NCBI RefSeq assembly: GCF_003231285.1
Contig: NZ_QKNS01000002.1
Coordinates: 124,001-188,000, forward strand
Length of the DNA stretch: 64,000 nucleotides
Direction: 5' to 3'
Source: Hymenobacter sediminis
Lineage (GTDB): Bacteria; Bacteroidota; Bacteroidia; Cytophagales; Hymenobacteraceae
Below the pieces are notes generated by a model. It was not told the DNA's origin. It made no database searches and was given only the letters and a program-made list of their open reading frames with translations. Position numbers and translations under genes: made by a program. Shown in pieces: positions 17,439 through 23,615 of the stretch; the first letter of the stretch is position 1, and every line of letters begins with the position of its first letter.

Positions 17439-17528
17439 ATGCTGAACCTAACCGCGAAGTACTTTAACCTGATGAATATTCGCCCCGTGCAGGGCGAGGT
17501 CGGGCCACTTTGCGGACATAGAAGGTAG
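17439..17528 (+). CDS. Possible leader peptide of phhA1
   Basis: A 29-codon reading frame opening just after the promoter-like box. It has adjacent Tyr-Phe codons at positions 8-9 (AKYFNLM) and stops 33 nt before a terminator hairpin. Ten bases inside it (17496-17505, GAGGTCGGGC) can pair with 17566-17574, the 5' arm of the terminator, with one bulged G. The segment also resembles a worn R1-type palindrome (ATCATGCTGAAC at the left, CACAGCATGACA at the right). The leader may therefore be fortuitous or built from a repeat. Confidence 0.35.
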   Translation: MLNLTAKYFNLMNIRPVQGEVGPLCGHRR

Positions 17529-17561
17529 CAGCACAGCATGACACTTCTCTGAAAATCAAGC

Positions 17562-17598
17562 AAAAGCCCGACTCCGAAACAGGAGCCGGGCTTTTTTT
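17562..17598 (+). terminator. Terminator hairpin in the phhA1 5' leader
   Basis: AAAAGCCCG with CTCC inside pairs with GGAG and CGGGCTTTT across a six-base loop, followed by a run of T. It sits 24 nt upstream of the phhA1 start, not downstream of gntT (about 180 nt away), as expected of an attenuator. Confidence 0.7.
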
Positions 17599-17622
17599 CT
17601 GCCCTATAACCGGCACATTCTC

Positions 17623-18357
17623 ATGGTACAGCAACACTACGACCAGTACACCGCCCAGGACCAGTTGGTTTGGAAGGTATTGTTCGACCGGCAAACGGCC
17701 CTGCTGCATAAGCGCGCCTGCACCGCCTTTGGGCAGGGGTTGGCAGCCATTGGCTTTCACCGCAACGCTATTCCCAACTTCGAGGAAGTAAACCAGCGCC
17801 TGCAGAAAGCTACCGGCTGGCAGCTGGAGCCGGTGCAGGGCATGCTGAATGATGCTGACTTCTTTGGGCTGCTGGCCCAGCGCAAGTTTCCGGCTACCGT
17901 CTGGATCCGGTCTATGGAGCAGTTCGATTTCATCGAAGAGCCCGATCTGTTCCACGGCGTTTTCGGGCACGTACCCCTGCTGATGGACCACGCCTTTGCC
18001 GATTTCCTGCACTTCCTGGGCCACGTAGCTGCTCAGCACCTCCACGATGCTGTGGCCCTGGCCCGGTTGGAGCGGCTCTATGGCTTCACGGTGCAGTTCG
18101 GGATGGTGATGGAGCGGGGCGAAGCCCGGATGTACGGCGCTGGCTTGCTTTCCTCCTCCGGCGAAATCCATCATTGCATCGGCGATGTTACCCGCCGTCA
18201 CCCCTTTGATTTGGCTACGGTGCTGCATACGCCGTACAGTGAAGCGCACTTGCAAGACCAGTACTTCGTGCTCAACAGCTGGGACCAGCTCACCGAAAGC
18301 GTAGCCGAGCTGGCTGCCTTGCTTTCCTCCGGCTGGGAATTGCAGCCCGTGGAGTAG
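17623..18357 (+). CDS. Aromatic amino acid hydroxylase paralogue lacking the iron-ligand glutamate
   Basis: The 244-residue protein belongs to the pterin-dependent phenylalanine 4-monooxygenase family. It keeps RKFPAT, the EEPDLFHGVFGHVPLL segment with iron ligands His111 and His116, and YGAGLLSS. The third ligand, normally Glu in YWFTVEFGL, is Gln158 (codon CAG, 18094-18096), and the preceding Trp is Gly154. Its tandem neighbour phhA2 has the normal motif. The protein may therefore be inactive, regulatory, or changed in metal binding or reaction. The reading frame is otherwise complete, so it does not look like a dead gene. Its own leader and terminator lie upstream. Confidence 0.88.
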   Translation: MVQQHYDQYTAQDQLVWKVLFDRQTALLHKRACTAFGQGLAAIGFHRNAIPNFEEVNQRLQKATGWQLEPVQGMLNDADFFGLLAQRKFPATVWIRSMEQFDFIEEPDLFHGVFGHVPLLMDHAFADFLHFLGHVAAQHLHDAVALARLERLYGFTVQFGMVMERGEARMYGAGLLSSSGEIHHCIGDVTRRHPFDLATVLHTPYSEAHLQDQYFVLNSWDQLTESVAELAALLSSGWELQPVE

Positions 18358-18472
18358 GTCCAGGGAAACTGAAGGGGGTAGGGGTTTGCGCGTTGTACTC
18401 AGTAACGCAAGCACGCGTCATACAGAAGCTAGCTGTCTGCTGTAACTACTGCTTTGCTGAATTTTCCTCGGA

Positions 18473-18503
18473 TTTGTCCGCTCCGCTTCCTGTCTTACAT
18501 TTG
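18473..18503 (+). promoter_or_regulatory. Promoter of phhA2 (TTTG-N19-TACATTTG)
   Basis: TTTG at 18473-18476 and TACATTTG at 18496-18503 are separated by 19 nt, a full match to the Bacteroidota -33/-7 consensus (TTTG, N19-21, TAnnTTTG). Transcription should begin around 18507-18510, practically at the ATG of the leader peptide (18509). Confidence 0.78.
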
Positions 18504-18508
18504 CGCTT

Positions 18509-18592
18509 ATGCTATTGACCTCCCGCTATTATGCCTACGCTTATTACGCTCCCCACCGGAGCGGAGCGGCCGTGGCGTGTCAGCGAGGATAG
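18509..18592 (+). CDS. Tyrosine-rich leader peptide of phhA2
   Basis: A 27-codon reading frame with Tyr at positions 7, 8, 10, 12 and 13 (YYAYAYY). It opens at the predicted transcript start and stops 24 nt before a strong terminator that precedes phhA2. Five Tyr codons in seven positions is the hallmark of a ribosome-mediated attenuator. The downstream enzyme makes tyrosine from phenylalanine, so control by charged tRNA-Tyr fits its role. It may be translated without an upstream ribosome site. Confidence 0.7.
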   Translation: MLLTSRYYAYAYYAPHRSGAAVACQRG

Positions 18593-18636
18593 CAACTTCC
18601 CCTACCGACACTTTTCAAAAGCCTGCTCCCGCTTCG
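18557..18636 (+). promoter_or_regulatory. Predicted antiterminator pairing in the phhA2 leader
   Basis: CGGAGCGGAG (18557-18566), just after the Tyr codons, can pair with CTCCCGCTTCG (18626-18636). That gives ten pairs with one G-T wobble and one bulge. The 3' partner overlaps the 5' arm and loop of the terminator (18617-18655), so the two structures exclude each other. A ribosome stalled on the Tyr codons leaves 18557 onward largely free and would favour this pairing. A ribosome that reaches the leader stop covers it and would favour termination. Confidence 0.6.
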
Positions 18637-18655
18637 TGCGGAGGCAGGCTTTTTC
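18617..18655 (+). terminator. Attenuator terminator before phhA2
   Basis: AAAAGCCTGC pairs with GCAGGCTTTT and the stem continues inward (CCGC/GCGG, one mismatch) to a TTCGT loop, followed by a T-rich tract. It ends 25 nt before the phhA2 ATG and is intrinsic-terminator-like in a 5' leader. Confidence 0.8.
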
Positions 18656-18680
18656 TTTTTCACCCCTTTCTTCTTTTCAG

Positions 18681-19439
18681 ATGATGACTTCTCTGATTGC
18701 TCCCGTTGCTTCCGCCGCCCTGCCCCTCCTGACCCAAGATTATAGCCGCTACACCGCCGCCGACCAGCACGTATGGCAACTGCTCTTTGACCGGCAGATG
18801 GCCCTGCTACCCGGCCGCGCCGCCGATGCCTTTCTGGAAGGGGTAAAGCAAATTGGCTTTACCCGCGACACCATACCGGATTTCCGAGAGATAAACCCGC
18901 GCTTGCGGGAGCTGACGGGCTGGGAGCTGGTAGTAGTGCCCGGCCTAGTGGACGACACGGAGTTTTTTGGGCTGCTGGCCCAACGCAAGTTTCCGGCTAC
19001 TACCTGGCTGCGCAAGCTGGAGCAGCTCGATTACCTGGAAGAACCCGATATGTTTCATGATGTATTCGGGCACGTACCCTTGCTGACCAACCCAGGGTTT
19101 GCGCAGTTTCTGCAGCAACTGGGTGAGGCGGCCCAGCACCATGCCAACCGCTGGCCCGGCAACCTGGAGCTGTTCACGCGCCTGTACTGGTTTACGGCCG
19201 AGTTCGGCCTGGTGCAGCAACCCGAGGGCCTGCGCATTTACGGGGCAGGCTTGTTGTCATCGCACGGAGAAGTGAAGTTCAGCCTGGGTGAGCAGCCCAC
19301 CCGCCTGCCGTTCACGCTGGACGGGGTACTTAACACGGCCTTCGAGAAGGATAAGTTTCAGGAACTGTACTTCGTGCTGAGCGACCTGGAGCAGCTACCC
19401 CAAGCTCTGCAGCAACTCCTGGCCCGGCTGGTAGAGTAA
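18681..19439 (+). CDS. phhA: Phenylalanine 4-monooxygenase
   Basis: Hydroxylates L-phenylalanine to L-tyrosine using Fe(II), O2 and a tetrahydropterin. The 252-residue catalytic domain, without an ACT domain, keeps the full iron triad: His126 and His131 (EEPDMFHDVFGHVPLL) and Glu174 (YWFTAEFGL). The ATG at 18681 is chosen because an upstream in-frame extension would run through the leader and terminator. It is the intact member of a tandem pair and is likely controlled by the tyrosine-leader attenuator. No pterin carbinolamine dehydratase gene lies nearby. Confidence 0.93.
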   Translation: MMTSLIAPVASAALPLLTQDYSRYTAADQHVWQLLFDRQMALLPGRAADAFLEGVKQIGFTRDTIPDFREINPRLRELTGWELVVVPGLVDDTEFFGLLAQRKFPATTWLRKLEQLDYLEEPDMFHDVFGHVPLLTNPGFAQFLQQLGEAAQHHANRWPGNLELFTRLYWFTAEFGLVQQPEGLRIYGAGLLSSHGEVKFSLGEQPTRLPFTLDGVLNTAFEKDKFQELYFVLSDLEQLPQALQQLLARLVE

Positions 19440-19622
19440 GTGAATAAAGTAGCCGGGCTGTCATTGCGAGCAACGCTACATTGTCAGCCTGGTTAAAAAG
19501 CAAGCCCTTGGCGTCGGTACCAGCGCCAAAGGTTTGTTGTTTTATCGGCGGTAGGAAGTGGACTAGGAAAGCTGACTTCGTTTGGAGTCTTCGCTAGAAT
19601 ACTACCTTCATGCGCCGACCAC

Positions 19623-20108
19623 TTAGTAGCGCCAGCCCAAGCGGCGGTAGATGAAGTGCAGAAGCCAGAGCGGACCGATGAGCAGAAACTGCACGTCTTT
19701 CAGGAAGGAAGGCTTTTTGCCCTCTACTTTGTGCCCCCAGAATTGCCCAATCCAGGCCAGCACGAACACCAGCAGGCACACGGCCCAGAGAGGTAGCACA
19801 GCCGCCGCATCCACTACCCGAAGAGTAGCCGCCATTGCCACCCATACCAGCACCATACCCACCGCCAATCGGCCGGAAAGGCGTAGGTAGTATGCCACGG
19901 CCAGCACCATCACCACGGTAGCCCAGTTCAGCCACGGACTTACCGCCCGCAGCACCTCCGGCACCGGAATTGACCAGAGCAGCCCCAGAATCGAGAACAT
20001 AATCAGGGGCACGCATACCCAGTGCACCACCTTGTTAGTGGGGTTCTGGTGGCTTTCGCCGTACTCATCGAGTAGGCTTTGGACCGGAGAGGGGGTAGGG
20101 ATTTCCAT
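19623..20108 (-). CDS. Mpo1-like (DUF962/YGL010w) membrane protein
   Basis: 161 residues with about four membrane segments between 30 and 125. The family motifs are SLLDEYGESHQNPTNKVVHW at the N-terminus, with conserved His and Asn, and FWGHKVEGKKPSF near residue 130. The yeast relative Mpo1 is a dioxygenase acting on 2-hydroxy fatty acids; the role in bacteria is not settled. The start at 20108 gives MEIPTPSP and drops a non-conserved extension. It is a single gene convergent with phhA. About 180 nt follow phhA with a single arm of a TGTCATTGCGAGC-type repeat near 19459. Confidence 0.82.
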   Translation of the reverse strand: MEIPTPSPVQSLLDEYGESHQNPTNKVVHWVCVPLIMFSILGLLWSIPVPEVLRAVSPWLNWATVVMVLAVAYYLRLSGRLAVGMVLVWVAMAATLRVVDAAAVLPLWAVCLLVFVLAWIGQFWGHKVEGKKPSFLKDVQFLLIGPLWLLHFIYRRLGWRY

Positions 20109-20327
20109 AGGACAGGCGGCAAGGTTGAGTAGGTAAAAGATACAGATTTGGTTGGGTTTACGTACTCTACCTAACCCATCATTCCAAGCAAGAGCTAAGA
20201 ACATAAGTTACTCATGTGACTGACCCAGATTCTTTGTTCCCGCTCGGAAGGACATAAAAAAAGGCGACCTGTGCAGGCCGCCTTTCTAACGCTGAATGAA
20301 ATCAGCGCAATCCGCTTAATCCGCGGT

Positions 20328-21188
20328 TCACTTGAGTTTGAGGTTTTTCTTGAGGTAGGCAACGGAGGCGGCGTGAGCGTCTTCGGCGAAGGGCTTGTTG
20401 TACTTGGGGTTGGAGGGGTTGGCGAAGGCGTGGTCAGCGTCGTAGGCTTTTACGGTGAGGCCTTTTTTGACGGCGGCCATGTCCTTTTCGAACTGGGTTA
20501 CTACCTCCTGGTTGATCCACTTGTCCTGCTTCGCGAAGACGAAAAGCACGTCGGTGTTCAGGGTTTTGAGCTTCGCTACGTCTTTTTCAGGCATGCCGTA
20601 GTAGGCCACGCAGCCTTTGGCCTTGGGGCCGGCCAGCAGGGCCGTCTGGATGCTCCAGCCCCCACCGAAGCACCAGCCGATGCTGGCTACCTGCGCTTTC
20701 GGGCCGGCGTAGAGCAAAGCACCTTTGATGATGGCCTGGGCGCGCTCGGTCTTGATACCCTGCATGAGCTTGCCAGCCTGATCGGCATCGGTGGCTACCT
20801 GGCCGTCGTAGAGGTCAAGGGCAATGACGTTGACGCCGGGCATTTCCTTGGCAAAGCGGGCTGCTTCCTGCTTGATGTAGTCGTTGAGACCCCACCACTC
20901 ATGTATCACCAACAAGTACTTATCAGAGCGGATGTTGCTCTTTATTTCAAAGGCTTTGCTGCTTTGGCCATCGGTGGTTTTAATCTCCACCATTTCGCCG
21001 GTTCCCTGGTAGGTGAAGGGTAGGGGCGCATCGTGACCACCCGAGAAGTCTTCATCAGAAGCCAGCATGGCAAATACCTCGGTGGCGTTGGGGCTGGTAG
21101 AAGGTTTAGCGCAGCAGCTCAGGGTTTGGGCCGAAGCCATGGACACCACGCTCAGCAGCGCGGCACAAAGAGTCCAAAGTTTTTTCAT
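20328..21188 (-). CDS. Exported dienelactone hydrolase-family protein
   Basis: 286-residue alpha/beta hydrolase with a signal peptide (residues 1-20, cut near MASAQ). The nucleophile is Cys173 in GWCFGGGWS, where most esterases use Ser. HEWWGLND near 96 and YDADHAFAN near the C-terminus complete the family pattern. The substrate is unknown; the export signal suggests the cell envelope or periplasm. The ATG at 21188 is chosen for the signal peptide. A palindromic terminator separates it from the ABC1 kinase gene upstream on the same strand. Confidence 0.88.
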   Translation of the reverse strand: MKKLWTLCAALLSVVSMASAQTLSCCAKPSTSPNATEVFAMLASDEDFSGGHDAPLPFTYQGTGEMVEIKTTDGQSSKAFEIKSNIRSDKYLLVIHEWWGLNDYIKQEAARFAKEMPGVNVIALDLYDGQVATDADQAGKLMQGIKTERAQAIIKGALLYAGPKAQVASIGWCFGGGWSIQTALLAGPKAKGCVAYYGMPEKDVAKLKTLNTDVLFVFAKQDKWINQEVVTQFEKDMAAVKKGLTVKAYDADHAFANPSNPKYNKPFAEDAHAASVAYLKKNLKLK

Positions 21189-21216
21189 GAATGAGGGGAA
21201 GGAAATTGTAATAAAA

Positions 21217-21266
21217 AAGCAGTCCGGCGGCACTTATGTAACTACATAAGTGCCGCCGGACTGCTT
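21217..21266 (-). terminator. 24-bp perfect palindrome terminating the ABC1 kinase gene
   Basis: AAGCAGTCCGGCGGCACTTA and the next four bases are exactly repeated in inverted order around a two-base centre. On the minus strand the right arm runs into TTTTTT. It lies 55 nt after the ABC1 kinase stop. Confidence 0.82.
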
Positions 21267-21321
21267 AAACTGCTACGGAGCCGTTTGGTTTCGGAATGAT
21301 AAGCAGGTTATCGGACTCTAT

Positions 21322-22635
21322 TTAAGCGGTTCGTACGAAAGCGCGCAGCTCGGTCAGCAAAGCGTAGAGGCCTACGTAAGTGCGGTTGAGGTAGATGAAG
21401 TGCTCGGAGCCGCGGGGCTCGCGCTGCTGCCGTAGCTCGGGCTGCTGCATGAGGTCGTCGCCGAGGGCGTATAGGCTCTCCAGATACGCCGGGTCGCCGA
21501 AGTCGAAGGTGGGCTGGCGGAACGGGCGACCCACCAGCTCCAGGGAAGCCTGCATGGTGCGCACGTAGAAAGTGCGCTGCGCTTCCGGATCCTGGAGTTT
21601 TACTACCCCCGCCTGGGTCAGCAAAGCGGTTAGTCGGGCTTCGTCGGCGAGGGTTTCGGGGGCAAGTAGGGCCGTAAAGAGTTGGTGCACATCGGCCGGA
21701 ATTTCCTTTACGCAGCCAAAATCCAGCACGCCCACCGTCCCGCCGTTATCCGCCTGCAGCAGGAAGTTGCCGGGGTGGGGGTCGGCGTGCACCTGGCGCA
21801 GAGTGTTCAGCTGGAACATGTAGAAGTCCCAGAGCGCCTGGCCCAGCTGGTTGCGCACCTCCTGGCTGGGGTTGGTGGCCAGAAACTCTTTGAGGTGCTG
21901 GCCGGGCAGCCAGTCCATGGTCAGGATACGTTGGGCGGACAACTCGGGGTAGTACTGCGGGAACTGCAGGTTGGCCAGGTGGGCGCAGGCGGCCGCAATC
22001 TGCTGGCCGCGCCGCAGCTCCAGGACATAGTCGGTTTCCTCAATCAGCCGGGTTTCTACTTCCTGCATGTAAGGGCGCACGGTGGCTTCATCGAGGCCCA
22101 ATACGCGCAGGGCAATGGGCTTCACCAGCCGGATATCGGAGCGGATGCTGTCGGCCACACCGGGGTACTGCACCTTCACGGCCAGGGTGCGGCCGTCTTT
22201 TTCGGCCCGATGCACCTGCCCAATGCTGGCGGCTTGCCGGGCGTTCAGGTCAAAGGTGTCAAACACCTCAAACGGCGACTTCCCGAAGGCATCCCGAAAT
22301 GCCTTCACCACCAGCGGCCCCGACAGTGGTGGCGTCTGGTACTGGGCCTGGGCAAACTGCTCGGCGTAGGCCGTGGGCAGAATGTTCTTCTCCATGGCCA
22401 GCATCTGGGCCACTTTCAGCACCGAGCCTTTCATCTCACTCAGAGCGCCGTAAAGTTCCGCCGCGTTGGCCTGGTGCAGGTCCGCCGTGGAGCTGTCGGC
22501 CCCCACGGCGCGCTTGGCGTAGTGCTTCACGTAGTTGGCGCCCACATTCAGGCCAGTTTTAGCGAAGCGGGCCGCCCGAGCGACTTTAGTGGTAGGAAGG
22601 GAGTTGAGCGGGGTGTTCTCGGCGGAATCAGCCAT
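21322..22635 (-). CDS. ABC1/UbiB-family atypical kinase
   Basis: 437 residues of the AarF/COQ8 family, ATPases linked to isoprenoid lipid or quinone biology. The sequence shows the N-terminal KxGQ-like region (LKVAQMLAMEK), VKVQYPGV with the ATP-binding lysine, HADPHPGNFLL and the metal-binding DFG in VLDFGCVKE. It has no transmembrane tail like UbiB. The minus-strand neighbour upstream is a TetR-type regulator, 135 nt away. The two may form a functional pair. Confidence 0.88.
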   Translation of the reverse strand: MADSAENTPLNSLPTTKVARAARFAKTGLNVGANYVKHYAKRAVGADSSTADLHQANAAELYGALSEMKGSVLKVAQMLAMEKNILPTAYAEQFAQAQYQTPPLSGPLVVKAFRDAFGKSPFEVFDTFDLNARQAASIGQVHRAEKDGRTLAVKVQYPGVADSIRSDIRLVKPIALRVLGLDEATVRPYMQEVETRLIEETDYVLELRRGQQIAAACAHLANLQFPQYYPELSAQRILTMDWLPGQHLKEFLATNPSQEVRNQLGQALWDFYMFQLNTLRQVHADPHPGNFLLQADNGGTVGVLDFGCVKEIPADVHQLFTALLAPETLADEARLTALLTQAGVVKLQDPEAQRTFYVRTMQASLELVGRPFRQPTFDFGDPAYLESLYALGDDLMQQPELRQQREPRGSEHFIYLNRTYVGLYALLTELRAFVRTA

Positions 22636-22770
22636 AGAAAAGCGGCCAGTGGATAGCTGGCAGGCAGGAAGTCAGACTGAAAAATGATCTTGTCAGTCAA
22701 GAATTCCTCAACAGTCCGATGAAACAAGGAATAGAAAACGGGGCCAGCCGTGTTAGGTACGGGCTTGTAA

Positions 22771-23406
22771 TTAGCGACGGCTCTGTACTAGAAAGCGCAC
22801 AAAATCGGTGGCCGAATCAAAGGTGTTGCGGCCCACTAAATCGAAGCTTAGCGTAACAGCCTTCTCAATGGCAGCATCCGTGCGCTCAAAGTTCACGGAC
22901 TCGTCGCGGGCGAAGAAGCCCAGCACGAACAGCAACTGCTGCCAAAAGAAGCGGGGGTAAGCATTTTCGATAAGCGGGCGGGTAGCAATTTCCCCACTCT
23001 GCCGTCCTTCCCGCAGGATATTTGTCACGAACTCCTCAAACTCCTGGCGTAACCCATCGAGCACGCGTGGGGTGAGGCCGGGCATCCGGTGCAGGGAGCG
23101 GCGCAGGGCCTGTAGGGCAAAGCTGCGGTTGCGCTTCAGCACTTCGAGCAGGGTGTAGTAAAAGCCCAGCAGCTTCTCGCGGGCGCCGTACTCTGCCCAC
23201 ACAGGTTCTTTGGAGGCAATGTCGTAGGCTTCGCGGCCGAAATCAGCCCACAGTTCCCTGTCGAGCACGTCGAAGTTGGCGTAGTAGCGGTAGAATTCTT
23301 GCTCCGGCAGGCCCAGCTTTTTAGTCAGCTTGAACACCGACGCCGGGGGCATACCCTTGCGCAACACGTAATCGAGGTAGGCTTGTTTAATGTGGTCCTT
23401 TTCCAT
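22771..23406 (-). CDS. TetR-family transcriptional regulator
   Basis: 211 residues. The N-terminal helix-turn-helix covers about residues 5-50 (KQAYLDYVLRKGMPPASVF then LGLPEQEFYRYYANFDVLD). A helical ligand-binding domain follows. The ATG at 23406 gives MEKDHIKQ; longer starts would run into the divergent gene's upstream region. Its position just ahead of the ABC1 kinase on the same strand suggests shared transcription or control. Its ligand is unknown. Confidence 0.85.
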   Translation of the reverse strand: MEKDHIKQAYLDYVLRKGMPPASVFKLTKKLGLPEQEFYRYYANFDVLDRELWADFGREAYDIASKEPVWAEYGAREKLLGFYYTLLEVLKRNRSFALQALRRSLHRMPGLTPRVLDGLRQEFEEFVTNILREGRQSGEIATRPLIENAYPRFFWQQLLFVLGFFARDESVNFERTDAAIEKAVTLSFDLVGRNTFDSATDFVRFLVQSRR

Positions 23407-23615
23407 GCCTGTATAACCAGTAGTTCCACTATTTAGTTGTTGATAGTCCGGTGGGTATGCACGTGTCAGAGCGGTCTGGACTAGTATACGCTTCCATAAA
23501 CAAGACCAAGGTTTTTTACCTGTTCTATATTCATATTCGTAGATTTGGACGCGCATATCCTTGCGGATTTTGCTGCTTGAAAGCTTTGTTTACTGTTCTG
23601 CTTATCGTCATCTAT

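Noticed and set aside
18370..18420. Possible terminator after phhA1 (GCGTT/AACGC stem)
   Set aside because: The stem is short and no T-run follows, so it was not listed as a feature.
18531..18680. In-frame N-terminal extension of phhA2
   Set aside because: It would be translated through the leader frame and the terminator hairpin, and its residues do not resemble hydroxylase N-termini.
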